This document shows positions 12,757 through 24,066 of a stretch of DNA of 64,000 nt, one piece after another. The position numbers and the translations under genes are program-made. Each line of letters starts with the position of its first letter. Position 1 is the stretch's first letter. The notes below the pieces were generated by a model. The model made no database searches, was not told the origin of the DNA, and saw nothing but the letters and a program-made list of their open reading frames with translations. Source of the DNA: Acridotheres tristis (taxonomy: Eukaryota; Chordata; Aves; Passeriformes; Sturnidae); the NCBI GenBank assembly GCA_037013685.1, contig CM072885.1, positions 63,157,785 to 63,221,784 on the forward strand. The letters are read 5' to 3'.

Positions 12757-13504
12757 GATGTCAGTGCTGTTGGCCAGGTGGATTACACGCTGTTTTAGGC
12801 TGCAATGCAGGATGTGACCAAAGGTATGTGTTCTATCACTATCTGTTGAAACCAGCTGGGGCAGTGTTCCTTATCTCTGGGGAGATATCCTCTGTTAATG
12901 GGCCATCTGCTAAAACCAGCTGGGGCAGTGCTCTTTTCCACAACCCATCCTTCCTCCAGGGAGATATCTCCTGTTAATGGGCCATTGAGTCCCACTGCAT
13001 GACTGATAAAATGACATCATCCCATTGGGAGATGCTCCAGCCAAGGGGAGGAGCCAAGCATTTCCTACCTAGATAAAATCTGAGATTTGGAACACCAAGG
13101 CAGCCTTTTTCCACTGGATTCCAGAGGAAAAACCAGACCTTTCCACATCATCACTGGACCTTTGGAGGAAAACTGAACCTTCTACAGGAGCACTGCTTCA
13201 ACAGAACCACAGCTGTCATCCAGGAGGATGCAGCCACCATTTAATGGGACTGCTACCAACACCCTGACTGACAGAGTGTCAGGTTGTATTCTGACTAGGT
13301 CAGTGTTTTGGGTTTGTTCTTTGTAATACTGTATTTCTATTTTAATTTTCCTCGTAAAGAACTGTTATTCCTATTCCCATATCTTTGCCTGAGAGTCCCT
13401 TAATTTCAAAATTATAATGATTTTGAGGGAGGGGGTTTACATTCTCCATTTTAAAAAGAGGCTTCTGCCTTTCTTGGCAGACACCAGTCTCTCAAACCAA
13501 GACA
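12757..13504 (+). mobile_element. Solo LTR of a passerine-type endogenous retrovirus
   Basis: The sequence resembles, from memory, a recurrent songbird LTR: a 'tgcaatgcaggatgtgacca' block near 12800, a U3 with a duplicated module (two copies of 'aaccagctggggcagtg' at about 12848 and 12915, each followed by a 'ctgttaatgggccat' block), a 'tagataaaatctgaga' box near 13071 that may act as TATA, a T-rich stretch and 'cctgagagtcccttaattt' near 13390, and a final 'ctctcaaaccaagaca' close to 13504. No gag, pol or env remnant adjoins it, so a solo LTR left by recombination is the simplest reading. I could not find a convincing target-site duplication, so both ends are uncertain by tens of bases. Confidence 0.6.
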
Positions 13505-13689
13505 ACATGCAAAGGCTGCAGGCCAGGGTTTGCTCATCCTCTGATTCTGTCTCAGCATTCTGCACTGAAACAATGTCAGCTGGCTCAGGGCTTGCAGGTG
13601 CCACGGGGTGCAGGCAGGCAAGCCCAACTCACCTTAACTCACCCACCCTCCTCCCCAAATCCTGAGCTTTATGCTGAATTAGAAATAAA

Positions 13690-13740
13690 ACCAGCTCACA
13701 GAAACACAGGATAGGTCAGGTTAGAAGGGACCACAGTGGT
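13690..13740 (-). mobile_element. CR1 3'-end remnant, minus strand
   Basis: A 'cacagaaacacaggata' block followed by 'ggttagaagggaccacagtgg' is the reverse complement of the CR1 terminal block (ggtcccttccaac ... ttctgtg). Only about 50 bases remain. Confidence 0.55.
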
Positions 13741-14620
13741 TGGTTTGCTTGTTTTTTAAACAGCTAATTCAGGAGATCTCTAAAGCTTATGATAAGGGAT
13801 ATCCTGATAGTTACTGGATAAATTTTGTTTACAACAATATTATTGACTGGACTAAATTTAGACTCCTGTGCATTTCCACCTCTACTTTTAGCAATGTTTT
13901 TGGATTTCCTTAAGGACTCCACTGTTTTGGATTGGAAATGTGGGAGTCCATAGCCTTTAAGGAAGAAGGATGCACGAATTGTAGCAGGACTCACAAAAGT
14001 TCAGTGTCCAAATGTTGATGGACTCAAAATAGGGGAGGAAGGGGGTGCAGGTGAAGCACCAACACACTTTTAAAGGCTCAGAGAAAACACAGTACATTGT
14101 TCCTGTTAATGGCTGGCTCTTATCCATCGTATTTAGAACATGAATAGGATCTAAAGAGCACCCAATAGCTGTTTTCTAAGCACTGCTACAATCAGTTCTA
14201 GCCATGGTGCAAAACAGACCAGTGGAAGTGGTGACTCATCATCTTATAGGCAAATTTAACATATAAGGATGCCTACCCCAAACCCTGGGACAGTACCTGG
14301 CCTTCCAGAGATCTGGAATTTGATGCTGCCCTTTAAGTTGATAGGACTCCTGTGATTTTCAGGTTCAGCGACACCACCAAGGTGCTTTATGTCCAGGATA
14401 CTGAGAGTTGTATAGAATCTTCCTCCCTCTTGCCATTTTCCAGTCCTTCCCACTTCAAAGGGAAGCTTTGATTCAACAAGGATCACAAACAAAAGGCTGG
14501 TGAAATCCCAGATGGAAGAAGGCCAGTGCAATTTCACACAATCCCACTTTGTAACTCATGATGTTTTCCCTAAGTAAATTATTGCTAATCTGATATACCA
14601 GGAACACAGATGATGCTTTG
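13741..14620. other. Intergenic, nothing identified
   Basis: No gene or repeat was recognised between the CR1 remnant and the A-rich tract. Confidence 0.4.
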
Positions 14621-14621
14621 G

Positions 14622-14702
14622 AACAAAAAAAAAAAAAACCAAAAAAAAAAAAAAACAAAAAAAACCCAAAAAAACCCCCAAAAAAACCAAAAAAAAAACC
14701 CC
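14622..14702 (+). repeat. A-rich low-complexity tract with C interruptions
   Basis: About 80 bases of A runs broken by CC, CCC or single C. Its complement opens Phe-rich frames that are compositional artefacts. Confidence 0.9.
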
Positions 14703-15007
14703 TCTGTTCATGAAGATACAGAACTTCAGACCACAGAAAAACAAAGCCATGCTAAAGGACCAGCAATATGAATGGATTATTGGAGCATCTGAATTTGCCC
14801 CAGGACCACATCTTCCTTGAAAGGTGCACAAGCCAAGTAGACATCACAAGAGATGTAAATGGACAGACAGAAAAAGTAGTAAACAAGGAAATTTCTGCTT
14901 AAAGACTAAGATAAATGAGGGGTAGGATGGTTTGCAGCATCTTTTCTTAAGGTTACCCATCAAAAAATTATGAATAAATGGAAATAAGTCACTAACATAT
15001 ACAAATA

Positions 15008-15088
15008 TCACAGAATAGGTAAATTTGGAAGGGACCACAGTGAGTCATCTGGTCCCACCACTGTGCTCAAGCAGGATCAAAATATACA
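15008..15088 (-). mobile_element. CR1 3'-end fragment, minus strand
   Basis: The plus strand reads 'tatcacagaatagg', 'tttggaagggaccacagtga', 'gtcatctggtccca' and 'gctcaagcagga', the reverse complement of a CR1 terminus of the subfamily with a 'gaccacagtgagtcatctgg' signature. It is truncated after about 80 bases. Confidence 0.7.
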
Positions 15089-16074
15089 GCCTAGGTAGCA
15101 AGAACAAGAGAAGCTTGAACAAAGACCATGTCTCAAACAGTGTTTCAAACCTTTTAAATGTTGCTTCTAAGACTCTGTGCTTTTGGGCATGAATCTCACA
15201 GCTTTAACATAAAAAAAATAAAGAAACACACACACATTTCCAGTCTTGGGATAACTTCACAAAACCCAGCACTCCACTTAACTGGAGTTTGTGGAAGATC
15301 GTTTTTGAAGAGGCAGCTTGTGTCCCCTCACTACAGACCAAATGTTCCACTCTTTCCTCATCCAAATTTGAGATAGAGATGAATTCATCTTCCTTACTCC
15401 CTGTTGTGTAGAACAGGTTGTTCACTAAGTGGAAAAGCCTTCTGGAGTCTTTATTAGGGAAAAATAAGGGACAGAAGCTGACAATTAATAACAGTAAACT
15501 CCTGGAGTGACAATGACTGTGGCTTGTCCTCCAAGATATTACTTCCCCACCCCCCCTACAGATCTAAAATTCATGCTTTTCTGTTTGTGCACTTTCCATC
15601 TGTTGCAAAGATAGCAAGAAGGAATATTCCACATGCATTTCTCCCACCATGGAAGGGACATGAAGAGAAGCTGATATTCCTATGTTGCTGTGCAGCAGCA
15701 TCCAAAGCTTCCCTTTGGATCAATATTTGCTGGGCTGGGCTCTCTGCCAGCACAGAAGACTTGAAGACCATGCTGTTTACATCTTCAGGCAAAAGCAAGT
15801 GTAAATGCCTGTAAAAAACACTCTTGGACTTAAAATATAAGCATTAAGATTCTTAAGACTTCAGAGTGATGCAGAAGTGGGGAAAGCTGAACACAAAGAG
15901 AATCTTGACCTCTTTCTCAGATAAAACATTCCAGCCAACCATCAGCACCTCTCCTTCCACACTTGTTTCCTACTTCTGTGCATCAGTGGGGGACAGCAGC
16001 ATTCCTTGCTAGGTTAAAAAGCCCCTTTTACTTATTCCATAATGCAGCACCCTCCTTTTCCTTAAGGCAAAGAG
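15089..16074. other. Intergenic, nothing identified
   Basis: No supportable gene. A frame of 96 codons at 15524-15814 on the plus strand has no recognisable motif. Confidence 0.4.
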
Positions 16075-16075
16075 A

Positions 16076-16150
16076 ACAAAAAAAAAAAAAAACCACCGAA
16101 AAAAACCAACCAAACAAACAAAAAAACCCCCCAAAACACAAAAACAAACC
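16076..16150 (+). repeat. A-rich (CAAA/CCAAA) low-complexity tract
   Basis: A runs interrupted by CC and AAAC tetramers, the same composition as at 4.25 and 14.62 kb. It sits about 175 bases 5' of a CR1 copy. Confidence 0.9.
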
Positions 16151-16324
16151 ACCTAAGCAGCTTCACAGCAGTTATTGATACGCCTTGAGCAGTTTGAGCT
16201 TGGAGGATAAACATTACTTTCACTGATGACATAAGAAAGAAAACCCTGAACAATGCAATAGGGAAAACAGTGGAAACCCAGTGATGCAAATGTGTGGGAA
16301 GTACATGAGCCACAGAGCCTGGGA

Positions 16325-16768
16325 ATCTGCTGAGACCCCCCTGCAGGGCTGCACCCAGCCCTGGGCCAGCACAGCAAGGACAGGGAGCTGCTGGAGCCAC
16401 GACAGAACAGGGACACCAAGGGAACAGAGGGATGGAGCAGCTCTGCTGGGAGGAAAGGCTCAGGGAATGGGGATTGTTCAGCCTGGAGAGAAGAAGGCTT
16501 TGGGGTGACCTCACTGTGGCCTTCCAGTGCCTGAAGGGAACCACAGGAAAGATGGAGAGAGACTCTTGACAAGGGCCTGGAGTGACAGGACAAGGGGCAA
16601 TGGCTTCACACTGACACAGAGCAGGGTTAGATTGGATATTGGGAAGAAATTGTTCCCTGTGAGGGTGCTGAGGCCCTGGCACAGGTTGGCTGCCCCATCC
16701 CATGGCAGGGGGTTGGAACAAGATGCTCTTTAAGGTCCCTTCCAAGCCAGGCCATTTTTTGACTCTGT
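16325..16768 (+). mobile_element. CR1 LINE, plus strand, with internal deletion
   Basis: A longer CR1 3' segment. It starts in the degenerate end of the reverse-transcriptase frame ('gagggatggagcagctctgc', 'tgttcagcctggagagaaga'), continues through 'ctgtggccttccagtgcctg', 'ttagattggatattgggaag' and 'ttccctgtgagggtgctgag', and ends near 'ggtcccttccaagccaggcc'. Compared with the copies at 34.6 and 55.1 kb it lacks the block between 'ggcacaggtt' and 'ggctgccccatccc', and also the stretch from the Trp/Asn-rich tail to 'catggcagg'. Open frames across it on the minus strand (one of 279 codons) are antisense shadows. Confidence 0.93.
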
Positions 16769-18424
16769 GAATGTTAAAGAAATATTCATTTTCTGTAGGA
16801 GCACTGAAAATACTGGGGAAGTGAGTGCCTGTATTCATATGTTGTGCATGCTTCAGGAGATAAGGACTGACTGCACATAAATCTACTTGTTGTGAACTCA
16901 TTTTACACTACCAGAAAACCCAGCAGGTTTTGTTTGTCACATACAGGGCTGTCTCTCTGGTTGCCCAATCACATCCAGCTCTTACACAACAAGAAATTCA
17001 GATTAACCTTCATGGCTGTGATGATGCATACGGACTACACTTCCCCAAACACAATTTCTTAATGCCCCCCCAGTCCTTTCTTACGAGATCAGTGCAAGAA
17101 ATTATTGTAATGCCTTCATCTGTGTGAGGCCACCAGCAGAACCTGGTGATTACCAGGCTCGGTGCTCCAAAGGGAAAGAGAAAAAAATAACCCTACAGAG
17201 GGTTAGGAAGCCAGATTACTCATTCATAGGCAGCAGAACAACCCCCTCCATCCAACTGCTCAAAGGTACAACCCCTCCATTCCATACACAAGCTAGCCCA
17301 CATCTACACTCACCCATTCATTCCTCCTCAGGCACAGAGGCACTCAGATATATTTTGCTCCTGTGGGTGCTTGTTACTACTAAGTTGCAAAGCATTAGTG
17401 GACTTTCCTCCCACCTCCCCATCTTTGACAAAAATACTTTTTTTTTTTTTTAAAGTGCTCTCTTCCACCTCAATCTGGTATATTTTTGATAAAGCACGTA
17501 GCTCAGCCTTCTTATTTTTTAACTTGGTAGACTCATTTCCATGGAGATCTCTGGAAGGCCAGAGAACAGAACCATCACACTCCCCCCTTCTGCCATCCCC
17601 ACTTGAGTCTACAGTGCTTTTTTTCCACATTTTCTTTTGATCCTCTCCCATGTGGCACTTATGCTTGACTAGAAACTCATGTTTACCACTACAGCACTCC
17701 TGACTCATGCAAAATGTGTGATCCAACCTTAACACAATTCATGAAAAGGGAATTAGAGAACAGAGAAAACAATGTCACCCTCTCCATCTCACCACCCACT
17801 CCATCCCAGGTCCTTCTGTGGCCCCAGCTGAAGCAGTAACTGAGCACTTCAGAGCCCATCATTTGGTGGATCTATCCCCAAAAAACTCCATACAGCAATG
17901 CATTCATTTATCTATTTAAGTTAGCAATGAACCATCAAGCATGAGCCAAACAGAACTCTGATATTTATACAGAGACTAAAAAAATAAAAATACACTTAAA
18001 ACCTGAAAGATGATTCTGAAATACCACTACATCAATTGAATCACAGCCCCTTCTGCAGATGTTTCAAATATTGTGTTGCAGAGCTCCCCAGGTACTTCAT
18101 GGGTCATCTCGGTCTGCAGAGGCTCTGGCATTCCTCATAAGGCTGAAAATTACATCAGACTTGTATTTAATCTCTCACAGAATTTAGAAACCAGGGGTTG
18201 GATTTACCCTGGTTATCTCCAGTGATTTATGGACTCACTTAACAACTCAGCCAGTGATCTGAACTCCCATTACAGTCTGGGGTCAAACTGGTATTTCTGC
18301 AGCATGATCCACTTACTGTCTGGTCAACATTTAAGGCTGTCCATGAATCACACCCAGCAATTCCTTTTCCTCTCAACTGACTGTAAAAAAACAGAGTGAA
18401 ACAAATGCAGTGCTCACAGTCTAG
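16769..18424. other. Intergenic, nothing identified
   Basis: No gene or repeat other than a T14 run near 17440. Confidence 0.4.
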
Positions 18425-18427
18425 GAA

Positions 18428-18548
18428 GATCTGCCCTTGCTCTGAGCAACCTGGTCCAGTGGGAGATGTTCTTGCTCATGGCAGGGGCACTGGATCGAGA
18501 TGATCTTTCAGGTCCCTTCCAAACCAGGCCATTCCATGATTCTATTAT
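18428..18548 (+). mobile_element. CR1 3' terminus, plus strand
   Basis: About 120 bases of CR1 3'UTR: 'ctctgagcaacctggtccag', 'tgctcatggcaggggcactgg', 'gatgatctttcaggtccctt', and the terminal 'ccattccatgattctattat'. Strongly 5'-truncated. Confidence 0.9.
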
Positions 18549-19784
18549 TAAGTAATGTTAATTGCTGTAATAGTTGAGCACTAATTCGTAACCTGGCCTC
18601 CCCAATTACCATTCACAGTAATGCACAGATGGCATTCACAGGGCACACAGAAATGGAACCCCCAAAACTGGAACCCCCAAAACCCAAGTAGTAAAGTGAA
18701 GGGATAAAAAAATTACTTCAGAGACTCTTTGAGAGAAATACAAACAAGATTAATGCTTTCTTCTGTCATTTGTTCTCCCAACAACAGGATCAGCACGACT
18801 CTGCTGCCCTGGCCAACTCAGATCCTCAGGTGTTGTATATTAGCCAGACAAATGCAAATATACATACAAATAATTTCCTACCCACATTACAGCTCTGACT
18901 GCTTCTGTAACTCTGAATTATCTTTTTTTTTTTTTTTTTTTGGCAGACTTCAATAAGCTAGTGAATGTCACCAAATGTTTTCACAATTTTTGTTTTAACA
19001 AGCTGGATTCTGATCTATTAAAGAGGCTTAAAAAGGTAGATAGGCAGCGGGAAGGAGAAGTGGATCGTGGTGCTGCTGAAGAACAGTACTAAAAGCCAAA
19101 AAGGGAAATTCACAGAGCAACCAGTTTGATGATGCAGCCACCAAACGAGTCTTCAGCCAGGTTGTGTAGGAGGGTATAACCACCTTATCAGCTCTGAAAA
19201 CTGGAAACACCAGAAGGATCCTATACCACACCCACCACTGTCTACATGGTGCAGCATTACACAGGCAGACTCTCAAGTGAGGAAGAATAATGATCATCTC
19301 CAGGCATTTGGGATTCTCACAGGACAGACATAGGATGGAGAATTAAAATGGCAATCTACAACTAAAACAGATGAATTAAAGTGCAAAAACTGGCACAAGT
19401 GTCAACAAAAATATCCCAATAGTAAGATGGGGAAAACAGCCTCTTGAGAGGTATGAAATAATATAAAAAGCATTCCACAAAGCAGTCTTTTCTTAAAAGG
19501 AAGAAAAGAAGTTTCAAGAGATGCCTAATGCAGGGATATAGGTCACGTTGTTATTTATAAAATGGTGATTCCTGTCATTTTTCCAGTATATTCCTGAACT
19601 TTATCTTTCATCAGTGACAACAGCAGAGTGAGTGGTACAAGAGTCCCTTCAGGCTTCTGCTCTGCAGAACTGTACAGAGAAGTTAGGAACAAATTCAAGA
19701 GTTAAATGCAGTCACCATCAGCAGAAGCTTTTCCCAAATCAGACCTCGTGTGTGAGAAGGAACTCAGGGAGTTATTTTTACTAT
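18549..19784. other. Intergenic with a T18 run
   Basis: No gene seen. A poly(T) run lies at about 18931-18950. Confidence 0.4.
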
Positions 19785-21050
19785 TGATCACAGAACCAAC
19801 CCACTGGCCCAACGCCCTGCTCAGGTAGGACCAGCCACAGCTGCCTGCCCAGAACCATGACCAGTCAGCTTTGGAATATCTCCAAGGATGAAAACTGCAA
19901 AACTTCCCTGGGCAACCTGTGCCAGTGATCAGTCACTTGAAAAAAAAACCCCAAACAAACAAAGACCCAACCAAGCAACAACCAAAGAATCAGTCTGTGT
20001 TCTAGTTTATGCCTGTTGCCTTTAGTCCTGTGGTTGTGCACCATGGAAAAAAAGCCAAGCTTCATCTTATTTACCTACTCCCATCAGGTAATTCTACACC
20101 TTGGTGATTCCCTTGAGATATCTCAAGAGTTACAGCACTCTCAGCTTTTCCTCACAGCAGAAATGCTCCAGTCCCTTCATCAGACTCTCTCCAGCACATT
20201 CTTGTCTTTCTTTTACTGGGCTCCCAGCACTTAAGGCAATACTCCAGGTGGTCTCCCCAGTGCTAAAGAGAGGGGAAGGATCACCTCCTTGTCTTGCTGA
20301 CAATGATCCTCTAGCACAGCTCAGGATACATTTAACTTTCTTTGCTACCAAGTACACATCCATCTTGGTGCCTGCCAGCTCCTTTCCTGCCAAGCTGCTT
20401 CCCAGTCACTCAGTCCCCAGCAAATACTGGTGCCTCTTCCTCCCCAGGTCCACAGGACTTTGCACTCCTCCTTCCTGAGCACCAGGAGGTTCCTGCTACC
20501 CATTTCTCCAGGCTTCCCTGGATGGCAGCACAACCCCCAGGGACACCAGCCACCACTCCCAGTTCTGTCTGCTGTGGGAACACTCTGCCCATCATCCACA
20601 TCATAAATGAGGATGTTGGATAGGACTGGACTCCATTTACACTTTGTGCCACTGACCATCCCCTTCAGCCTGTTCTCTGTCTTCTGACTTACCCCACCCT
20701 GCATCTGCCCTGCTGAGAGGGACACAGTATCAAAAGCCTTACTGAGGTCCAGGTGGACAATGTCCTCTGCTGGGCCCTCAGCCACCAACCCAGTCATTTC
20801 CTCACAGAAGGTTGTCTGGCTTGGTCAAGCACGACATCCCTTTGGTAAACCCAGGCAGCCTCCTCTTGATCACCTTCCTGTGCCTGGAAATACCTCCCAG
20901 GGCACATTGTTCCATCACTTTCTGCAGAGATCAAGGTGAACATGACCAGCCTGTAGCTCCCTGGGCACCTCCTTCTCGCCTGCTCATGGAAGGGAGTGGG
21001 AAGAGTATAAGGATAATACTTTCCAGAAAAGAAAGCTGACAAGTGTGTGG
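19785..21050 (-). mobile_element. Long degenerate CR1 LINE with reverse-transcriptase remnants
   Basis: Read on the minus strand, translated pieces in several frames follow the CR1 ORF2 order. A segment ending near 20797 contains 'IVHLDLSKAFDTVS', the reverse-transcriptase motif that includes the first catalytic Asp region. Further on come 'CAAIQGSLEKW' near 20500-20530, 'LEHFCCEEKLRVL' near 20130-20170, and the C-terminal 'RTKGNRHKLEHR' and 'HWHRLPREVLQFSSLEIFQ' at 19865-20040. Frames shift repeatedly and stops intervene, and I could not locate an intact catalytic YxDD or FADD box. The copy is therefore a dead LINE pseudogene, older than the high-identity copies elsewhere. An A-rich insertion or expansion interrupts it at about 19937-19985. 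The part from 20794 upward continues as more diverged CR1 coding sequence. Confidence 0.85.
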
Positions 21051-22855
21051 CATCTACCCTGTGTTCCAAAGGAGGGAATGTTGGATCCAGCCATATCCTC
21101 AGCAACATTCCACTGGTAACTTGAGTTTCAATGCCATCTAAATACTCTACTTCAGTTTCCACTTCCCCAAAAGTGACTATTTTTCTCTCCACAAGATCAA
21201 CAACGTCTGACATGGGCATCTAGCAGCCCTCAGGAAAACAAGGAACTTTACATGCTGATAAGAACACATTATGGTAGGGTAACATACAAACAAAAAAAAG
21301 TACCTAGAAAGTTAATTAATTAAGAAAAGATATCTTCCATCTAAGAGCAATGCCTTTTTTGAAAGCAGATGGTCTGGAGTCTGAAATAAAATCAGACTTC
21401 CCCTGACTGCCTCCATCCCCCATTACTTGATTAATTTTCCTCAAAGCATTTGGATGTAACTGAACTCCAACTGTTGAATCAGCTACAAAATAAACATGGC
21501 TTGTTGTCCTTAGGCTGAGCTGCTGCATTTTGAAATAGTATTCCTGTTGAAGTTAAAGTCTATTCAGTGCAAGAATTATTAATAGCTCCTTTTATTAATA
21601 TTCCTTTGGCTGAATTGTTTGGGGTCAGCTAAAAATGTTTTCTTCGGTAAGAAGATATTCTGGAAGAAGCAGTGTTCTATCAGTTGAGGAGGTAAACCCA
21701 GAGAAAACAAAGAAAAATAAATTATCATCAGTTGGTGTTTTAACTGCTGCTATTAACAAGCCAGAATTACAGAATATGACAGGTTTGGAGGTTTGGTTGG
21801 GTTTTTTGTGGGGGTTCATGGGGGGGAATTCTTTTTACTTATAAGTCCACAGCAAAAATATGCATTAAATACTTTTCTCAGGTACCTAAATTAGCAGATG
21901 GTATCAGCTTAAAAGATACATTTCTTCAAATCAACCTGGAAATGTGCACACAATAAGTTGCTGCTGAGCAAATATTCACTACCTGCAAGGTGCAGCTATA
22001 ACCAATGGCACAGCTATTTCTGCAGCATTATTGATCACCAGCAGAGATGACAGCTTCATGCACCAGGGTATGGAGAGTGAAGTGCTGCCCTGTTTTCTGT
22101 CTGCACCAGAACAATGCCACTCAGCATTACCTAACTGGGATTATCACCTGACTGGCAGCAAGAAGGCTGATGAATCATTTTTATTCCAAAGCACATTAAA
22201 ATGGGAAAGGGCACTGCATGAAGTCCTTCCAGTGGAAAACTTTACTTCTTCGTGGGTGAACCTTCACCAATATCAAGTTTCACCTTTCACATAACTCACT
22301 GCAAATCTATCCTGTGTACCAGAACAACTTTCACCTTTACTGGTAAGCACTCAAAGCTTCATTCACCTCTTCAGGATAGAAGTTACTCTCAAAACCAGCA
22401 GCTGGGACTTGCACAAAAGCTCAATTACCTCTGAGGGGCTAATACTGCTCCTGGGATTCAGCAGGTTCCCACTAACTTATGTGTGGAAAAGTTACGTGCC
22501 ATCAACAGAACAGAGAGCAGCATCCTACTCACTTAAACACATCCCTGCAGCTGCACAGAAAGCAAGCAGCAAACCAAAAATTGCCTCTGAAATGTATTCA
22601 CACTGCCTGCAAACCCAACATTTCCAAGAAAGCCTTGATTAAGTCCTGGAGACAAGCCAGAGAGAAAATGAAGCACTTCTATGAAAATTATAATCACTGA
22701 TTCGTTCCTATTGGCTGCAAAGTTGTTTGTTTAAAAATGTTTCATTCCCACCACACATTTCAAATAAACAGGTAAACAGAAAGCTTCAGGACTTCATCCT
22801 TTCCCGTCTCTCCCTATTTCCTTCCCACCTCCCCCAGTCCTTCAGCTTCTCTCAG
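21051..22855. other. Intergenic, AT-rich, nothing identified
   Basis: No gene or clear repeat on either strand. Confidence 0.4.
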
Positions 22856-22879
22856 CAGCTTGCTAATGGTACCTCCTTC

Positions 22880-23045
22880 TACCACTGAGGTCAACCCAGA
22901 GCCTTCTCTTCTCCAGCCTTAACAATCCCAATTCCTTCAGCCTTTCCTCCCAGCAGAGCTGCTCCATCCCTCTGATCCCCTTGGTGTCCCTGCTCTGGCT
23001 CAGCACTGAAAGCAGAGGGAAGTGGTGACTTGAACTGCCTGACCT
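22880..23045 (-). mobile_element. CR1 internal fragment, minus strand
   Basis: The plus strand shows 'gaggtcaacccagagccttc', 'cttctccagccttaacaatc' and 'cctcccagcagagctgctcc', the reverse complement of the CR1 ORF2 C-terminal region (MEQLCWEERLKELGLLRLEKRRL on the minus strand). No 3' tail is visible, so it is an isolated internal fragment. Confidence 0.8.
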
Positions 23046-23420
23046 CAGCATTTCAGAAGGGGTTGATTTTCCTACCACACCACATCTGCTACATTAATTA
23101 GTTTGTCTTGGGGATTTTGTTTGCCTGCTTTTTGAGCAACAGAATGAAAGCATTTTCTTGAGGAAGAAAAGCCACTTGGTACAGTCTGCAAAAATGGGTA
23201 GTTTTAAGCCAATTCAACTTAATTCATAATTCATCCTAATTGATGATACAAGGAGTCTGTTTAAGCAAGTGCATGTTAGTGAAAAAGTAAAATGACCACA
23301 ATAAATCACTTAACACATCTTTATGTGAAGTGGGGAAAGCATTCCTAGGACAGTTAAAGCAAAGTGAGCCCAAGCCCCATTCTAGCACAAACACACCCTG
23401 CCAAGATCTCAGTCACCTTT

Positions 23421-24066
23421 AGAATCACAGAATAGAACCACTGGATCATTAATGTTGTAAAAGATGCTCAAAATCACTGAGTACAATCTTTAAGCAATCC
23501 CCACCTTATCAACTAAAGCATTAAGTGCCACATTCAGCTGTTTCCTCGGACAACTCCAGGGATGGAGACTCCATCACTTCCTTGGGCTGCCCTTTCCAAT
23601 GCCTGCCCACCCTTTCTGTGAAGAAATTCTATGAGATGTCCAACTTGAACCTCCCCTGGCCCAGCTTCAGGCTGTTTCCTCTCATCCTGTCCCTGTTCCC
23701 TGGGAGCAGAGCCTGACCCCCCCAGCTGTCCCCTCCTGTCAGGGAGTTGTGCAGAGCCAGAAGGTTCCCCCTGAGCCTCCTTTTCTCCAGGCTGAGCCCC
23801 TTTCCCAGCTCCCTCAGCCCCTCCTGCTGCTCCAGCCCCTTCCCCAGCTCCGTTCCCTTCCCTGGACACGCTCCAGCCCCTCGGTGTCTTTCTTGTGCTG
23901 AGGTTCCCAGCAGTGCCCCAGGATCTGAGGGGTGGCCCCAGCAGTGCCAGCACAGGGGACAGTCCCTGCCCTGGCCCTGCTGCCACCCCATGGCTGGCAC
24001 AGCCCAGGTGCCATTGGCCTCTTGTCCCCCTGGGCACACCTGGGCTCATGTCCAGCCGCTGTCACA
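23421..24066 (-). mobile_element. CR1 LINE, minus strand, GC-rich subfamily
   Basis: On the plus strand it starts with the inverted terminus 'agaatcacagaatagaacca', passes through 'ctccagggatggagactcca' and 'gcagagccagaaggttcccc', and ends in a very GC-rich block (about 23890-24050) containing 'gtgccagcacaggggacagt'. This GC-rich 5' part is the reverse of the extended CR1 3' coding region and differs from the short copies. The open frames of 136 and 171 codons within it are compositional. Confidence 0.85.

Noticed and set aside
16062..16901. 279-codon frame on the minus strand
   Set aside because: Runs antisense through a CR1 copy and an A-rich tract; its pieces are CR1 3'UTR read backwards.
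20345..21219. Reverse-transcriptase-like protein as a functional gene
   Set aside because: The motif is real but the frame breaks repeatedly and the catalytic core is incomplete; it is a dead CR1 copy.
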